A stretch of 41,751 nucleotides of DNA from the NCBI GenBank assembly GCA_900769905.1, contig CAAGIL010000043.1, forward strand, positions 1-41,751, in the 5' to 3' direction. Within the stretch, counting starts at the first letter, position 1, and each line of letters opens with the position of its first letter. The translations under genes and the position numbers were made by a program. Origin of the DNA: Rikenellaceae bacterium. Its GTDB lineage: Bacteria; Bacteroidota; Bacteroidia; Bacteroidales; UBA932. This document shows positions 15,891 through 23,487 of this stretch, one piece after another. The notes beneath the pieces were generated by a model, which saw only the letters and a program-made list of their open reading frames with translations, did no database searches and was not told the origin of the DNA.

Positions 15891-18827
15891 TTAAAATAAC
15901 ATATTAAACAAGGCGGATTGGGCCTTGTTATTGTTCTTGGCGTTCATCTTTCCGAAGTTGAATGAAACGCCGGCCAAAATAAATCTTCCCAGGGAGTTGT
16001 GGAAGACATCTTCCACATACTCCGCATTTGCTGTATGCGTAAAGTTGCTGTTCTGGTTCAGTGCGTCAGCCATCTGGAGACTGAATGTCACTGACTTGAC
16101 TGTCTTGGCTATTGCGAGGTTCAGCACGAACTGCTCCAGATTGAAGCCCTCGGAATAGCCTCTGTATATCTGATAATAGCACCGGGCCTGGAGATTGAGC
16201 CCCTTGTCGCCAATATAGCCGACATTTCCGTTGACGTTGAGGTTCCTGATATTGGTGTTGGCGGATGGGTCGAGACTGAAACGGTTGACAGAGGACTCTC
16301 CGGAAGCACCGATTGAGCAGGAAAGGGCATCTTTGCGGTAATTCAGGCTGGTGTTGAAACCGGCCCTTGTCGTGTTGGTGTAGCTTGTTGCAAAACCGCT
16401 CTCCCCGCTGTAGAAGCGGCTTCCTTCGGCATTGCCCCAGAACTGCTCCATCATTGCGTTGTAGTCAAAGTGTTCCAGATCGAAGCCTTCGAGGCGTCCC
16501 GTAGCCTGGTAGCTGACAGCCTTGCGCTGAGATGCGCTCAGGCTCAGGGTGTAAGTGAAATTCCTGCTTTTGCCTATAGGGGTGTTGAGGTATATGCTCG
16601 CGCTGAGGTTGCTGCCGGGACTTTGGGAGTTCACCGGGATAGCATATCTTATTCCCTTGGAATCAAACCAGTTGGCGAATACCAGGGCGTTTTGTTCCAG
16701 GGTGAGGTTGGCTGAGCCTGTGATTGAGAAGGCCGACTTGCGGTCGGAATATCTGAGCTGAAGGTTGCCGTAGTGGGTGAAAGTCGGTCGCAGGTAAATG
16801 TTGCCCACGCTGAGCTGGAGCGGATTGCTCAAATCCAGACTCGGATTTATTCTGTCTCCTCCCGGGACGCTGCTGGTGCCGCTGTAGTACAGGTAACACA
16901 TCAGCTTTTCCTTATTGATGTTGATGGTGGCATTCGGCATCCACCTGGTGGTCCACTCGCCTTGGCCGCTTTTTTTCTCCACGCCAAGGGTCCTGGATTC
17001 GACTTCGGAGAGAATCTGGTAACTCGTCACGCCAAGGTTGCAGGTGTAACCCGGCTTGAAGATGTATTGGAGTCTGAGGTTCTCCCTGATGGTGCTGCGC
17101 CTGTTGCGTGAGTACGAAGAGTAGTAGTCGTTTGCCCTGCCGTCATTTCCGTTGAACGCGTCCTTGCCCATACTGTTCAACCTGCTGTTTCCGCTGACAT
17201 TGGCCTGTATGCTTGCCTTTGAACCCAGAGGTTCGGTGCAGGTGATGCCAAGGTCGTATTCATTTTTTGATACATTCCTGTCATAGAGCAAGTTGCGCGC
17301 ATCGGTAGCTCCGTTAGCAAAGACGGTGCTGCTTATTTCGCTGCTTTTGCCCCTGCTTCCGCCCAGGGTCACTCCGGAACTGAGCATTATGCTTCTGCCT
17401 TTCTTGCCTATATCCTTGATTCCGAAATGTGCCACAAGGTCGAGCTCGGTGCTCTTGCCGACTGCCGTGTTAATGCTCTCGCCCTCGTTTATAAGTCCGT
17501 CCTGCGCTGAGGTGGAGGAAAGGGAGGAAGTGCTTCTGGAGTTGCTGCCGAAACTCAGGCTCGGCCTGAGCTCGAAGCGGTACTTGCTCTGGTCGCTCTT
17601 TTCCATACCCGCTGTGAGTCTGATTTTGCCGTCCGTACCCGTTCCGCTGAAGTCGCCCGTGCTGAACAGGTCGTTCCCCTCGATCTGGTATGAGGTGCGC
17701 GAGGACAATTCCTTGCTGTCCTTCCTGCTATAACTGTAGCTGACGCTTAGGTCGCTGTCCATTCCCTTGATGCGGCTTGTGTTGTAGTTGACTCCCGCCA
17801 TTCCTTCGGTAACTATGCCCTTCTTGTCTGCCATCAGGTCGTTCTCGAAGTATCCGTCATCGGAATAACTTACCATTATTACCGAACTGCTGCCTGAAAT
17901 GGGTTCGCTGGCATTTTTGAAGTTGGCACTTGCGGTGAGCTGGTCCATTTCGTTGTAGGATGCAGCCATAGCACTGCCATTGTAGAGCAGCCCCGGATTG
18001 GCCCTGAGATTCGCCTCGCTTTCCCCGGCAAGGGCGGAGCCGCCGAAGAGCTTCGCGTTCCCGAAATTGCCTTTTTTGTATTCCTCCTTCAGCTGCACGT
18101 CCATCACCTTTTCCTTGTCGGTCTTGGAATTCATTCCGGTGAACTTTGCGTCCTTGGTCTGGGTGTCCATAACCTTGATCTTGTCCACGAACTTCGCCGG
18201 GAGATTCTTCAGCGTCATCGAAGGGTCGTCGAAGAAAAAGGTCTTGCCGCCTACGGTGATGCGGTCAACCTTCTCCCCGTTCACGCTCACGCTGCCGTCC
18301 TCGGATACGCTCATTCCGGGCATCATCTTCAGCAGATCTTCGAGCACCGCAGTCTCGCCAAGCCTGTACGCCGCCGCGTTGTAGATGATGGTATCCTTGT
18401 CGAAGACTATGGGGTCGGCGACTGCGCTGACCGTGGCTGCCGTGAGGAACTCCTCGTCCGGGGTAATCTTGATGTCCTCCAGTTCCTGCTGGTATCCTTG
18501 TACCTTTACTTTCTGGCTGTAAGGCTTGAATCCCATCATCTCCACGAAAAGCTCGTACTCTCCCGGAACCACATCTTTCATATTGACGTTTCCGTCCTTG
18601 TCGGATATGGCAAAGTTTGTGATGAGTGTGTCCTTTACGGGTATGAGATATGAAGAAGCGAAGGAGAGTCCTTCTCCGTTTTCAGCGTTTATGAGCCGGT
18701 ATTTCAGCTCGGTATTGATAGTTCTTTCAAGCTGGTCCATACTGATGACAACCTGTGCTTGTGCGGACAGGCAGCATAGAAGAGGCAGTGAAAATATGAC
18801 CGATTTATTCATTTCAGGACTTTTCAT
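15891..18827 (-). CDS. Outer-membrane beta-barrel protein with carboxypeptidase-like N-terminal domain
   Basis: 978 residues from 18827, or 973 from the Met at 18812, which gives the better signal peptide (MNKSVIFSLPLLCCLSAQA). After it come a carboxypeptidase-regulatory-like beta-sandwich (about 35-110), a plug-like segment (FDKDTIIYNAAAYR, LEDLLKMMPGMSVSEDGSVSVNG, about 130-205) and a long barrel rich in alternating aromatic strands, ending in Phe. This is the layout of the TonB-receptor-like PF14905 barrel group. It is the first gene of the arginine run, 3 bases before the GNAT. The ligand is unknown. A role in arginine or peptide uptake would be inference from position only. Confidence 0.85.
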   Translation of the reverse strand: MKSPEMNKSVIFSLPLLCCLSAQAQVVISMDQLERTINTELKYRLINAENGEGLSFASSYLIPVKDTLITNFAISDKDGNVNMKDVVPGEYELFVEMMGFKPYSQKVKVQGYQQELEDIKITPDEEFLTAATVSAVADPIVFDKDTIIYNAAAYRLGETAVLEDLLKMMPGMSVSEDGSVSVNGEKVDRITVGGKTFFFDDPSMTLKNLPAKFVDKIKVMDTQTKDAKFTGMNSKTDKEKVMDVQLKEEYKKGNFGNAKLFGGSALAGESEANLRANPGLLYNGSAMAASYNEMDQLTASANFKNASEPISGSSSVIMVSYSDDGYFENDLMADKKGIVTEGMAGVNYNTSRIKGMDSDLSVSYSYSRKDSKELSSRTSYQIEGNDLFSTGDFSGTGTDGKIRLTAGMEKSDQSKYRFELRPSLSFGSNSRSTSSLSSTSAQDGLINEGESINTAVGKSTELDLVAHFGIKDIGKKGRSIMLSSGVTLGGSRGKSSEISSTVFANGATDARNLLYDRNVSKNEYDLGITCTEPLGSKASIQANVSGNSRLNSMGKDAFNGNDGRANDYYSSYSRNRRSTIRENLRLQYIFKPGYTCNLGVTSYQILSEVESRTLGVEKKSGQGEWTTRWMPNATININKEKLMCYLYYSGTSSVPGGDRINPSLDLSNPLQLSVGNIYLRPTFTHYGNLQLRYSDRKSAFSITGSANLTLEQNALVFANWFDSKGIRYAIPVNSQSPGSNLSASIYLNTPIGKSRNFTYTLSLSASQRKAVSYQATGRLEGFDLEHFDYNAMMEQFWGNAEGSRFYSGESGFATSYTNTTRAGFNTSLNYRKDALSCSIGASGESSVNRFSLDPSANTNIRNLNVNGNVGYIGDKGLNLQARCYYQIYRGYSEGFNLEQFVLNLAIAKTVKSVTFSLQMADALNQNSNFTHTANAEYVEDVFHNSLGRFILAGVSFNFGKMNAKNNNKAQSALFNMLF

Positions 18828-18870
18828 AGCAATGAAAAATTATAATACACCAAAAACGCTGCAATTTACT

Positions 18871-18878
18871 TAAATTTG
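18871..18878 (+). promoter_or_regulatory. -7 promoter element (TAAATTTG) for the nucleosidase gene
   Basis: TAAATTTG matches TAnnTTTG and lies 22 bases before the ATG at 18901. No TTTG is seen at the -33 distance. The 73-base gap is divergent and must also hold the promoter of the arginine run, for which I find no clean element. Confidence 0.4.
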
Positions 18879-18900
18879 CGGATAAATCAAAGAAAGGCGT

Positions 18901-19539
18901 ATGAAGACAGGGATAATAGTTGCGATGCAGCGCGAATTTGAGTCGTGCAGGCGGGCGGGTTTTGATGCGGTGACCCTTTCCGGAATCGGGAAGGTGAATG
19001 CGGCGCGTGCCGCTACCGAGCTGATACTGAGCGGGAAAGTGGACTGTATCATCAATTCCGGTTGCGCAGGGAGCCTTTGTGCCGGAGTGAGGGTAGGAGA
19101 CCTGGTTGTAGCGGAGCGCTGCGCCTGGCACGACGTGTGGTGCGGGGAGCCCAACGAGCCCGGGACGGTGGAGGGATGCCCGAGGTACTTCGAAGCCGAC
19201 CCGCTGCTGCTTGAGGCGGCGAGCCGCCTGTGCCTGGATGCGGAGCCTTTCCCGGGTAGCACGCATTGCGGCCTGGTGTGTAGCGGCGACCAGTTCTTCA
19301 TCAGCATGGAGGAGGATATGCGCATACGCAGCCTTTATCCTGAAGTGCTCGCCTGCGATATGGAGTCGGCTGCCGTGGCCCAGGTGTGCAGACATTACGG
19401 AGTCCCTTTTCTGAGCTTCAGGATAATCAGCGACGAGCACCTGAGCGCCGAGGGGCAGAAGGAAAGCTACGAAGGCTTCTGGAGCGATATTTCCGACACT
19501 TCCTTCGGCTTCCTGAAGCGTCTTGTGGATAGTTTGTAA
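18901..19539 (+). CDS. mtnN: 5'-methylthioadenosine/S-adenosylhomocysteine nucleosidase-like
   Basis: 212 residues, slightly shorter than E. coli MtnN (232). Family motifs are in order: GIIVAMQREFE with Glu12 at the position of the E. coli catalytic water-binding Glu12, NSGCAGSL (52-59), SGDQFF (128-133), DMESAAVAQVC with Glu155 (ribose contact) and RIISDEH with Asp178 (general acid). It hydrolyses MTA and SAH to adenine plus thioribose or S-ribosylhomocysteine; futalosine hydrolase relatives share the fold. Its last 73 bases overlap the coding end of the convergent barrel protein gene. A TAnnTTTG element is just upstream. Confidence 0.88.
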   Translation: MKTGIIVAMQREFESCRRAGFDAVTLSGIGKVNAARAATELILSGKVDCIINSGCAGSLCAGVRVGDLVVAERCAWHDVWCGEPNEPGTVEGCPRYFEADPLLLEAASRLCLDAEPFPGSTHCGLVCSGDQFFISMEEDMRIRSLYPEVLACDMESAAVAQVCRHYGVPFLSFRIISDEHLSAEGQKESYEGFWSDISDTSFGFLKRLVDSL

Positions 19540-21146
19540 CGGTATTGAACTGAGAGCTGGAGCTCGGGCTTCCGCCTTGCCGAGTCCCTGGAATAGGCTG
19601 TCCAGGATGCCCTGAGCCATATTCCGTGGGCTCTGCCTAAGTTTATTGCGGAGTAGCTAGATACTGAATATCCTTTTCCATAATATGGTGGTATTGTAAA
19701 ATTTCCGGGAGCGCTTCTTTCGTAGCAGTAAATTCTTCCGTCCCAGTCTTGAATGTCAAACAGAGTGAATCTCAGATAGGTTTTCAAAGGCTCTGAAATC
19801 AAAGCTGCTTCACTGTAAGTCAGGAATGCGAATTGTTCCAGGAATGAAGCATCTCCCCTTACATTGAGCTGAAACGGGCCTTTTGAGTAGCAGAGCTCAA
19901 GGCGCAATTCTGTTTTGATTTTCTTATGGTCCGGACTAAGTCTTGAAACGAAAAGCCTTGCTTTTGGGGTGATTCTGCTATTTCCAAGAGGTGCTGGGCT
20001 TTTCCATTCCAGAAGATATTTCAGCTTTGTCTTTCCTTTTAGCTTGTTTTTGGAAAATTCCAGACTGCTCATGACTGAGTTGGTGCCTATTCCCACAGCC
20101 AAACCGCTGTACTCAGAATATCCGGGGGCATAATATTTACCTGTCAGGGCCAGATTCAGCCCGTATTTCGGACTCCACATTACCCCTGTTACGGCTGCGG
20201 GACCCTCGCTGTAATTCATCGAATACTCTCCGAACATGGAGAGGGAGGGGAGTGACCAGCGGAAGTCCGCCGAGGCTGCTTCAAGGCTTGCAGTAATTCC
20301 GTAACTGAGCCTTTTGTTGTTGCGGTTGGCGTTGAAAATCAACTCTTTACTCAATATTGACCAGCCGAGATTCAACTCTGTCCTGCCTATGCTTGCGCTC
20401 CCGGCAAGCCCGCACATTTCTGCTCCTGCGGCCGAGGTGGGGGAGAGCCCCGTGCCGCTGAGGGAAAAGGCTGATATCGATGAATAAGACTTCAGTCTGA
20501 AGCCCGACCAGCTCACCAGCCCCTGTCCGAACCGGGCGTTGAAGTGGCCCGCGATGTACTTCAACGGCAGACGGCTGCTGTAATGACACAGACTCACTGT
20601 TCCGGGAAATTTCATACTCTCGCTGTAGGTGCTGCGCATATTCCACCTCAGGGAACTGCGCCCCGCGTATTCGAGTTCAGCCTTTATCCCGGATTTGCTC
20701 CGCGTGTCGGGCGGGGAAGGGTAGTCCAGCCCCGTCTTGGGAAGTACGGAGAGTGTCGCGGATGCTGTGATGCTGCCTTCCAGGTCTTTGCCACTGCTGC
20801 TTCCGGGGGCGCTGTCAGAGTCCAGACGTACGAAGTGGCGCAGCGCCTCCGCCATCCTGCTGCCTATGCCGTCAACCAGCGCCAGCTCGCTGAAGGAGAG
20901 TATGTCCCCGCTGCGGCTGCGGTACTCGGCTATGGATGCGGCCTGGTAGTTGGAGAACAGTCCGCAACTGCGCAGACGTGCAGTGCTCACACGGTTGAGC
21001 TCGATGGGGTGTTCGCTCAGATCGCGGTACAGCTCAAGGCTTTCTTCGGACAGTTCCTCAATGCAGGATGCCCCGCTGAGGGTAAGGATTGCATCGTCGA
21101 TGCCGGGCAGCTGCAACAGCAGCAGGAGGAGAAGAAGTGTTTTCAT
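19467..21146 (-). CDS. Helix-hairpin-helix protein with C-terminal barrel-like region
   Basis: 559 residues beginning with a Leu-run signal peptide (MKTLLLLLLLLQLPG). Residues about 50-112 hold two helix-hairpin-helix units (IELNRVSTARLRSCGLFSNYQAAS and LSFSELALVDGIGSRMAEAL), resembling the ComEA type. The remaining 430 residues are rich in alternating aromatic and polar strands, typical of a Bacteroidota outer-membrane beta-barrel. Function is unknown. The stop-side 73 bases overlap mtnN. The first six codons are duplicated 630 bases upstream (21760-21779), beyond a toxin-like gene, which suggests that an element inserted at its start. Confidence 0.8.
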   Translation of the reverse strand: MKTLLLLLLLLQLPGIDDAILTLSGASCIEELSEESLELYRDLSEHPIELNRVSTARLRSCGLFSNYQAASIAEYRSRSGDILSFSELALVDGIGSRMAEALRHFVRLDSDSAPGSSSGKDLEGSITASATLSVLPKTGLDYPSPPDTRSKSGIKAELEYAGRSSLRWNMRSTYSESMKFPGTVSLCHYSSRLPLKYIAGHFNARFGQGLVSWSGFRLKSYSSISAFSLSGTGLSPTSAAGAEMCGLAGSASIGRTELNLGWSILSKELIFNANRNNKRLSYGITASLEAASADFRWSLPSLSMFGEYSMNYSEGPAAVTGVMWSPKYGLNLALTGKYYAPGYSEYSGLAVGIGTNSVMSSLEFSKNKLKGKTKLKYLLEWKSPAPLGNSRITPKARLFVSRLSPDHKKIKTELRLELCYSKGPFQLNVRGDASFLEQFAFLTYSEAALISEPLKTYLRFTLFDIQDWDGRIYCYERSAPGNFTIPPYYGKGYSVSSYSAINLGRAHGIWLRASWTAYSRDSARRKPELQLSVQYRYKLSTRRFRKPKEVSEISLQKPS

Positions 21147-21149
21147 AAT
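21130..21149. repeat. 20-bp direct repeat, copy 1, at the start of the helix-hairpin-helix gene
   Basis: AGAAGAAGTGTTTTCATAAT occurs here and identically at 21760-21779, 630 bases away in the same orientation. This copy spans the ATG (21144-21146) and the first codons of the barrel gene. Identity stops abruptly on both sides of both copies, as for a target-site duplication or attachment core. Confidence 0.85.
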
Positions 21150-21181
21150 TCAGGTACTTTGTTTGTTGAAAATATTATTAT

Positions 21182-21198
21182 ATCTTTGCAACAAAGAT
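21182..21198. promoter_or_regulatory. Inverted repeat, possible operator upstream of the helix-hairpin-helix gene
   Basis: ATCTTTG-CAA-CAAAGAT is a perfect 7-bp inverted repeat with a 3-base spacer, 36 bases upstream of the ATG at 21146. The left arm with the preceding T also forms TATCTTTG, a plus-strand -7 match with no gene close downstream. Operator function is a guess. Confidence 0.3.
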
Positions 21199-21221
21199 GG
21201 CAAATCCGAAATCAGCGTAGT

Positions 21222-21686
21222 TCAGTCTATCAGCGTCGGTGAGCCATCATTTTTTCTTTTATATATTGTGCAGGCTGCAAGTTCTAGCCTGCCGCGTCTC
21301 ACTTCCTCAACATAAATAGAAGTACAATCAATGAACTTCTTCTCATATATGATGACATCTTGATTACGTCTATTCTTTGATGTGGACAGACTATCATATG
21401 TGTCGATTATTTCTGGTATATGCGAGAGATCATCTAGAGTTATCGGTACCTGACCTCGTAATGATTCTTTCATCTTACTGTGTTTTTTTATTGAATGTTT
21501 GATTGCATTGTTGTCTATCGTGTGTCGGTATTCCCCGTTAATCTTAATCCCAAGTTGCTCCAAATCATTTATGAGTTTATCTCTAACCTCTGAGATTAAT
21601 ATTTTTATAAGGTCATTGTTTGAGCCCAATGCATCTTTGATGAATTGTTCATATTCACCTTTGTAATAAGAAAAGAGTGCGCACAT
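21222..21686 (-). CDS. Toxin-like nuclease domain protein (PBECR-type), AT-rich insert
   Basis: 154 residues without a signal peptide or membrane segment. An N-terminal helical part is followed by RHTIDNNAIKHSIKKH (His64, His69), GQVPITLDDLSHIPEIID (78-95) and IYVEEVRRGRLELAACTIYKRK (124-145). This block order resembles the phage barnase-EndoU-colicin-RelE-like (PBECR) nuclease domains found at the ends of phage head-protein toxins or as solo genes; that assignment is from memory of the family and was not searched. Composition is clearly more AT-rich than the neighbouring genes. It lies inside the segment bounded by the 20-bp direct repeats. No obvious antitoxin gene accompanies it. Confidence 0.65.
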   Translation of the reverse strand: MCALFSYYKGEYEQFIKDALGSNNDLIKILISEVRDKLINDLEQLGIKINGEYRHTIDNNAIKHSIKKHSKMKESLRGQVPITLDDLSHIPEIIDTYDSLSTSKNRRNQDVIIYEKKFIDCTSIYVEEVRRGRLELAACTIYKRKNDGSPTLID

Positions 21687-21703
21687 AATTTTTTTATCAT
21701 TAT

Positions 21704-21774
21704 CTTAAACAATGCATATGTTAAGGATATGTACTAGCTCCGGGGAGTGCATAAGAAATAGAAGAAGTGTTTTC
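21704..21774 (-). pseudogene. Orphaned start of the helix-hairpin-helix gene, 23-codon remnant
   Basis: From the second repeat copy, the minus strand reads MKTLLLFLMHSPELVHILN and stops after about 23 codons. The first six codons are identical to the intact gene at 21146, then the sequence is unrelated. It has what looks like the original promoter upstream (21814-21845), so it is best explained as the native 5' end cut off by an insertion. A functional leader peptide is possible but unsupported. Confidence 0.45.
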
Positions 21775-21779
21775 ATAAT
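21760..21779. repeat. 20-bp direct repeat, copy 2
   Basis: Identical to 21130-21149. Together the copies bracket about 610 bases that contain the toxin-like gene and little else. Confidence 0.85.
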
Positions 21780-21813
21780 CAAACAAGTTTTCCAGTTTCA
21801 GAGTTATATTAAG

Positions 21814-21845
21814 CAAAAGTAAATAAATGCGGGAATATTTGCAAT
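21814..21845 (-). promoter_or_regulatory. Promoter on the minus strand: ATTG, 24 bases, TACTTTTG
   Basis: The minus strand has TACTTTTG (21814-21821), a full TAnnTTTG match, and ATTG at 21842-21845, with 20 bases between TTG and the -7 box. It points at the orphaned ATG at 21774, about 40 bases downstream, and now reads into the toxin-like gene. It was probably the native promoter of the helix-hairpin-helix gene. Confidence 0.45.
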
Positions 21846-21904
21846 AGGAGAATTCCTTATCTGAATATTGGGGCATTTTTCGTATATTGCAGAAAAAAGA
21901 ATCT

Positions 21905-23416
21905 ATGAGCAAAAAATTGTCTGTAATTGTAGCCGGCTTGATGCTGGCGTGCATTAGTTCTGTCGCCCAGACCTACTGCAACCCCTTGCCTATGCCAATA
22001 GGGTCTGGAGGAAATGCAGCGGGCGATGTCACCGTCATTGAGGACGGGGGACGGTATTATATGTGCTGCACCGGAGGCGGAATGTGGGTGTCTGATGATC
22101 TTCTCAACTGGGAATTCCACAAAGTGGACAACATCCCTGTGGCTCCTGACCTTGTGAAGTACAATGGAAAGTTCTACCTCACCGGAAACAGCGATCATGT
22201 GTTTGTCGCCGACAAGCCTCTGGGGCCATACGAAGACCTGGGGCTTTTCAAGAATACAGGTCCTGTCGAACTTGGCTGGAACGGCGGCTTTGACACCAAA
22301 ATTTTCATTGACGATGACAATCAGCCTTACCTTTTCTGGCCGGGTCGCGGCATCAGCGGCATATATGGAGTAAAACTTGACCCTGAGGATCTTACGCGTT
22401 TTGCGGACAAGCCTGTACATCTTTTCGGCTTCAATCCAATGCACGCCTGGGAGCGCTATGGTGAGATGAATGAGTACCCTTCGGTAGCCTGGATTGAGGG
22501 TCCGTGGATAATCAAGAGAAACGGTATCTATTATCTGGAGTACTCTGCTTCCGGGACACAATGGAAGACCTATGCGGAGGGCTATTATACTGCTACATCG
22601 CCTCTGGGACCATATACTTATGCTCCGAACAATCCTCTTTTGCGCAAAACTGAGGGGCTCGTTACCGGAACCGCCCACGGTTCTATTGTCCAGATTCCCG
22701 GAAAGGATGAATGGTGGCAGTTCTATACCATAGTGCTGTCAAACCCTCCGGGAGGAAGGCGAATAGGAATGGACAAGGTGGAATTCGATGCTGACGGTCT
22801 TATGTACTGCAAGGTGACCGATACGCCTCAGCCTGCTCCTGGGACAACGCGAGACAGCAGTGTGCCTGAATCCATACCTGTGACCATCAACAAGATGAAT
22901 GCAATGAACGCCCTTTCCAAGTGCTCTTCCCAGAAAGACGGCTATCCTGCTGCATACGCAGTGGATAACTACAGCGGAACGCTTTGGATGCCTGAGTCAT
23001 CGGATTCAAGGCCTTCAATAACTGTGGAACTGTCTCCGGCTACCCGTTTCGATGTGGTGCAGCATTTCACTGTCAATGCATTCAGGGTGCTGTTCTCAGG
23101 AGCCAGAAGGGGATTCGGCTTTTCTGCCAATCCTCCTGTGTATAAGTATATGCTGGAGGTGTCACAGGATGGGGAGAAATACACCAGGGTTGCTGACTAT
23201 AGCGGCAATACTCTTGCGAAAGATACGATTTATGCAGAGTTTGAGCCTGTCAACTGCCGTTTTGTGCGCTTTACTGTTACGGACTGGCCTAAAGAGTATC
23301 CTCTTGGAGTCATCGATTTTACGGTGTTCGGCTATCCTGACGGATATGATCCGGCTGCCGTGGCTACTCCTGTCTTCTCCAATCTTCCTTTGGACCAGGA
23401 GTATAAGGGCAGATAA
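21905..23416 (+). CDS. GH43 glycosidase with C-terminal discoidin (F5/8C-like) domain, secreted
   Basis: 503 residues from the ATG at 21905 with a signal peptide (MSKKLSVIVAGLMLACISSVAQ). The GH43 propeller residues are all in place: Asp41 in GDVTVIEDG (general base), Asp130 in GGFDTKIFIDDD (pKa modulator), Glu198 in WIEGPWI (general acid) and His258 in GTAHGS. A second domain at about 330-495 (AYAVDNYSGTLWMPESSDSRPSI and PVNCRFVRFTV) has the discoidin/F5-8C jelly-roll pattern and probably binds glycans. It likely trims arabinosyl, xylosyl or galactosyl units in the periplasm or at the surface; the exact substrate is unknown. A bidirectional terminator follows. Confidence 0.92.
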   Translation: MSKKLSVIVAGLMLACISSVAQTYCNPLPMPIGSGGNAAGDVTVIEDGGRYYMCCTGGGMWVSDDLLNWEFHKVDNIPVAPDLVKYNGKFYLTGNSDHVFVADKPLGPYEDLGLFKNTGPVELGWNGGFDTKIFIDDDNQPYLFWPGRGISGIYGVKLDPEDLTRFADKPVHLFGFNPMHAWERYGEMNEYPSVAWIEGPWIIKRNGIYYLEYSASGTQWKTYAEGYYTATSPLGPYTYAPNNPLLRKTEGLVTGTAHGSIVQIPGKDEWWQFYTIVLSNPPGGRRIGMDKVEFDADGLMYCKVTDTPQPAPGTTRDSSVPESIPVTINKMNAMNALSKCSSQKDGYPAAYAVDNYSGTLWMPESSDSRPSITVELSPATRFDVVQHFTVNAFRVLFSGARRGFGFSANPPVYKYMLEVSQDGEKYTRVADYSGNTLAKDTIYAEFEPVNCRFVRFTVTDWPKEYPLGVIDFTVFGYPDGYDPAAVATPVFSNLPLDQEYKGR

Positions 23417-23430
23417 TTCTTGCTGAAGAT

Positions 23431-23470
23431 AATAAAGGGTGGCTGAATCTTTGTTCAACCACCCTTTATT
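23431..23470. terminator. Bidirectional intrinsic terminator between the GH43 gene and adk
   Basis: AATAAAGGGTGG (23431-23442) pairs with CCACCCTTTATT (23459-23470). The pairing continues inward through CTGAA/TTCAA with one mismatch, leaving a short loop. A/T runs at both feet suit termination from both convergent genes. Confidence 0.85.
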
Positions 23471-23487
23471 GTAATGCTGAGTCTCGC

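Noticed and set aside
18832..18849. ARG-box-like palindrome (TGTATTATAATTTTTCAT on the minus strand) before the arginine run
   Set aside because: The half-sites are imperfect and the spacer is about three bases too long for the ArgR consensus; AT-rich intergenic DNA gives such matches by chance.
21211..21236. tRNA-like stretch GCGTAGTTCAGTC near the insert edge
   Set aside because: No acceptor stem, anticodon arm or T-loop GTTCGA can be folded around it; most of it is the coding end of the toxin-like gene.
21721..21954. 77-codon minus-strand frame across the GH43 gene start and the second repeat
   Set aside because: It crosses the GH43 signal peptide and promoter region, and its sequence has no features; chance frame in AT-rich DNA.
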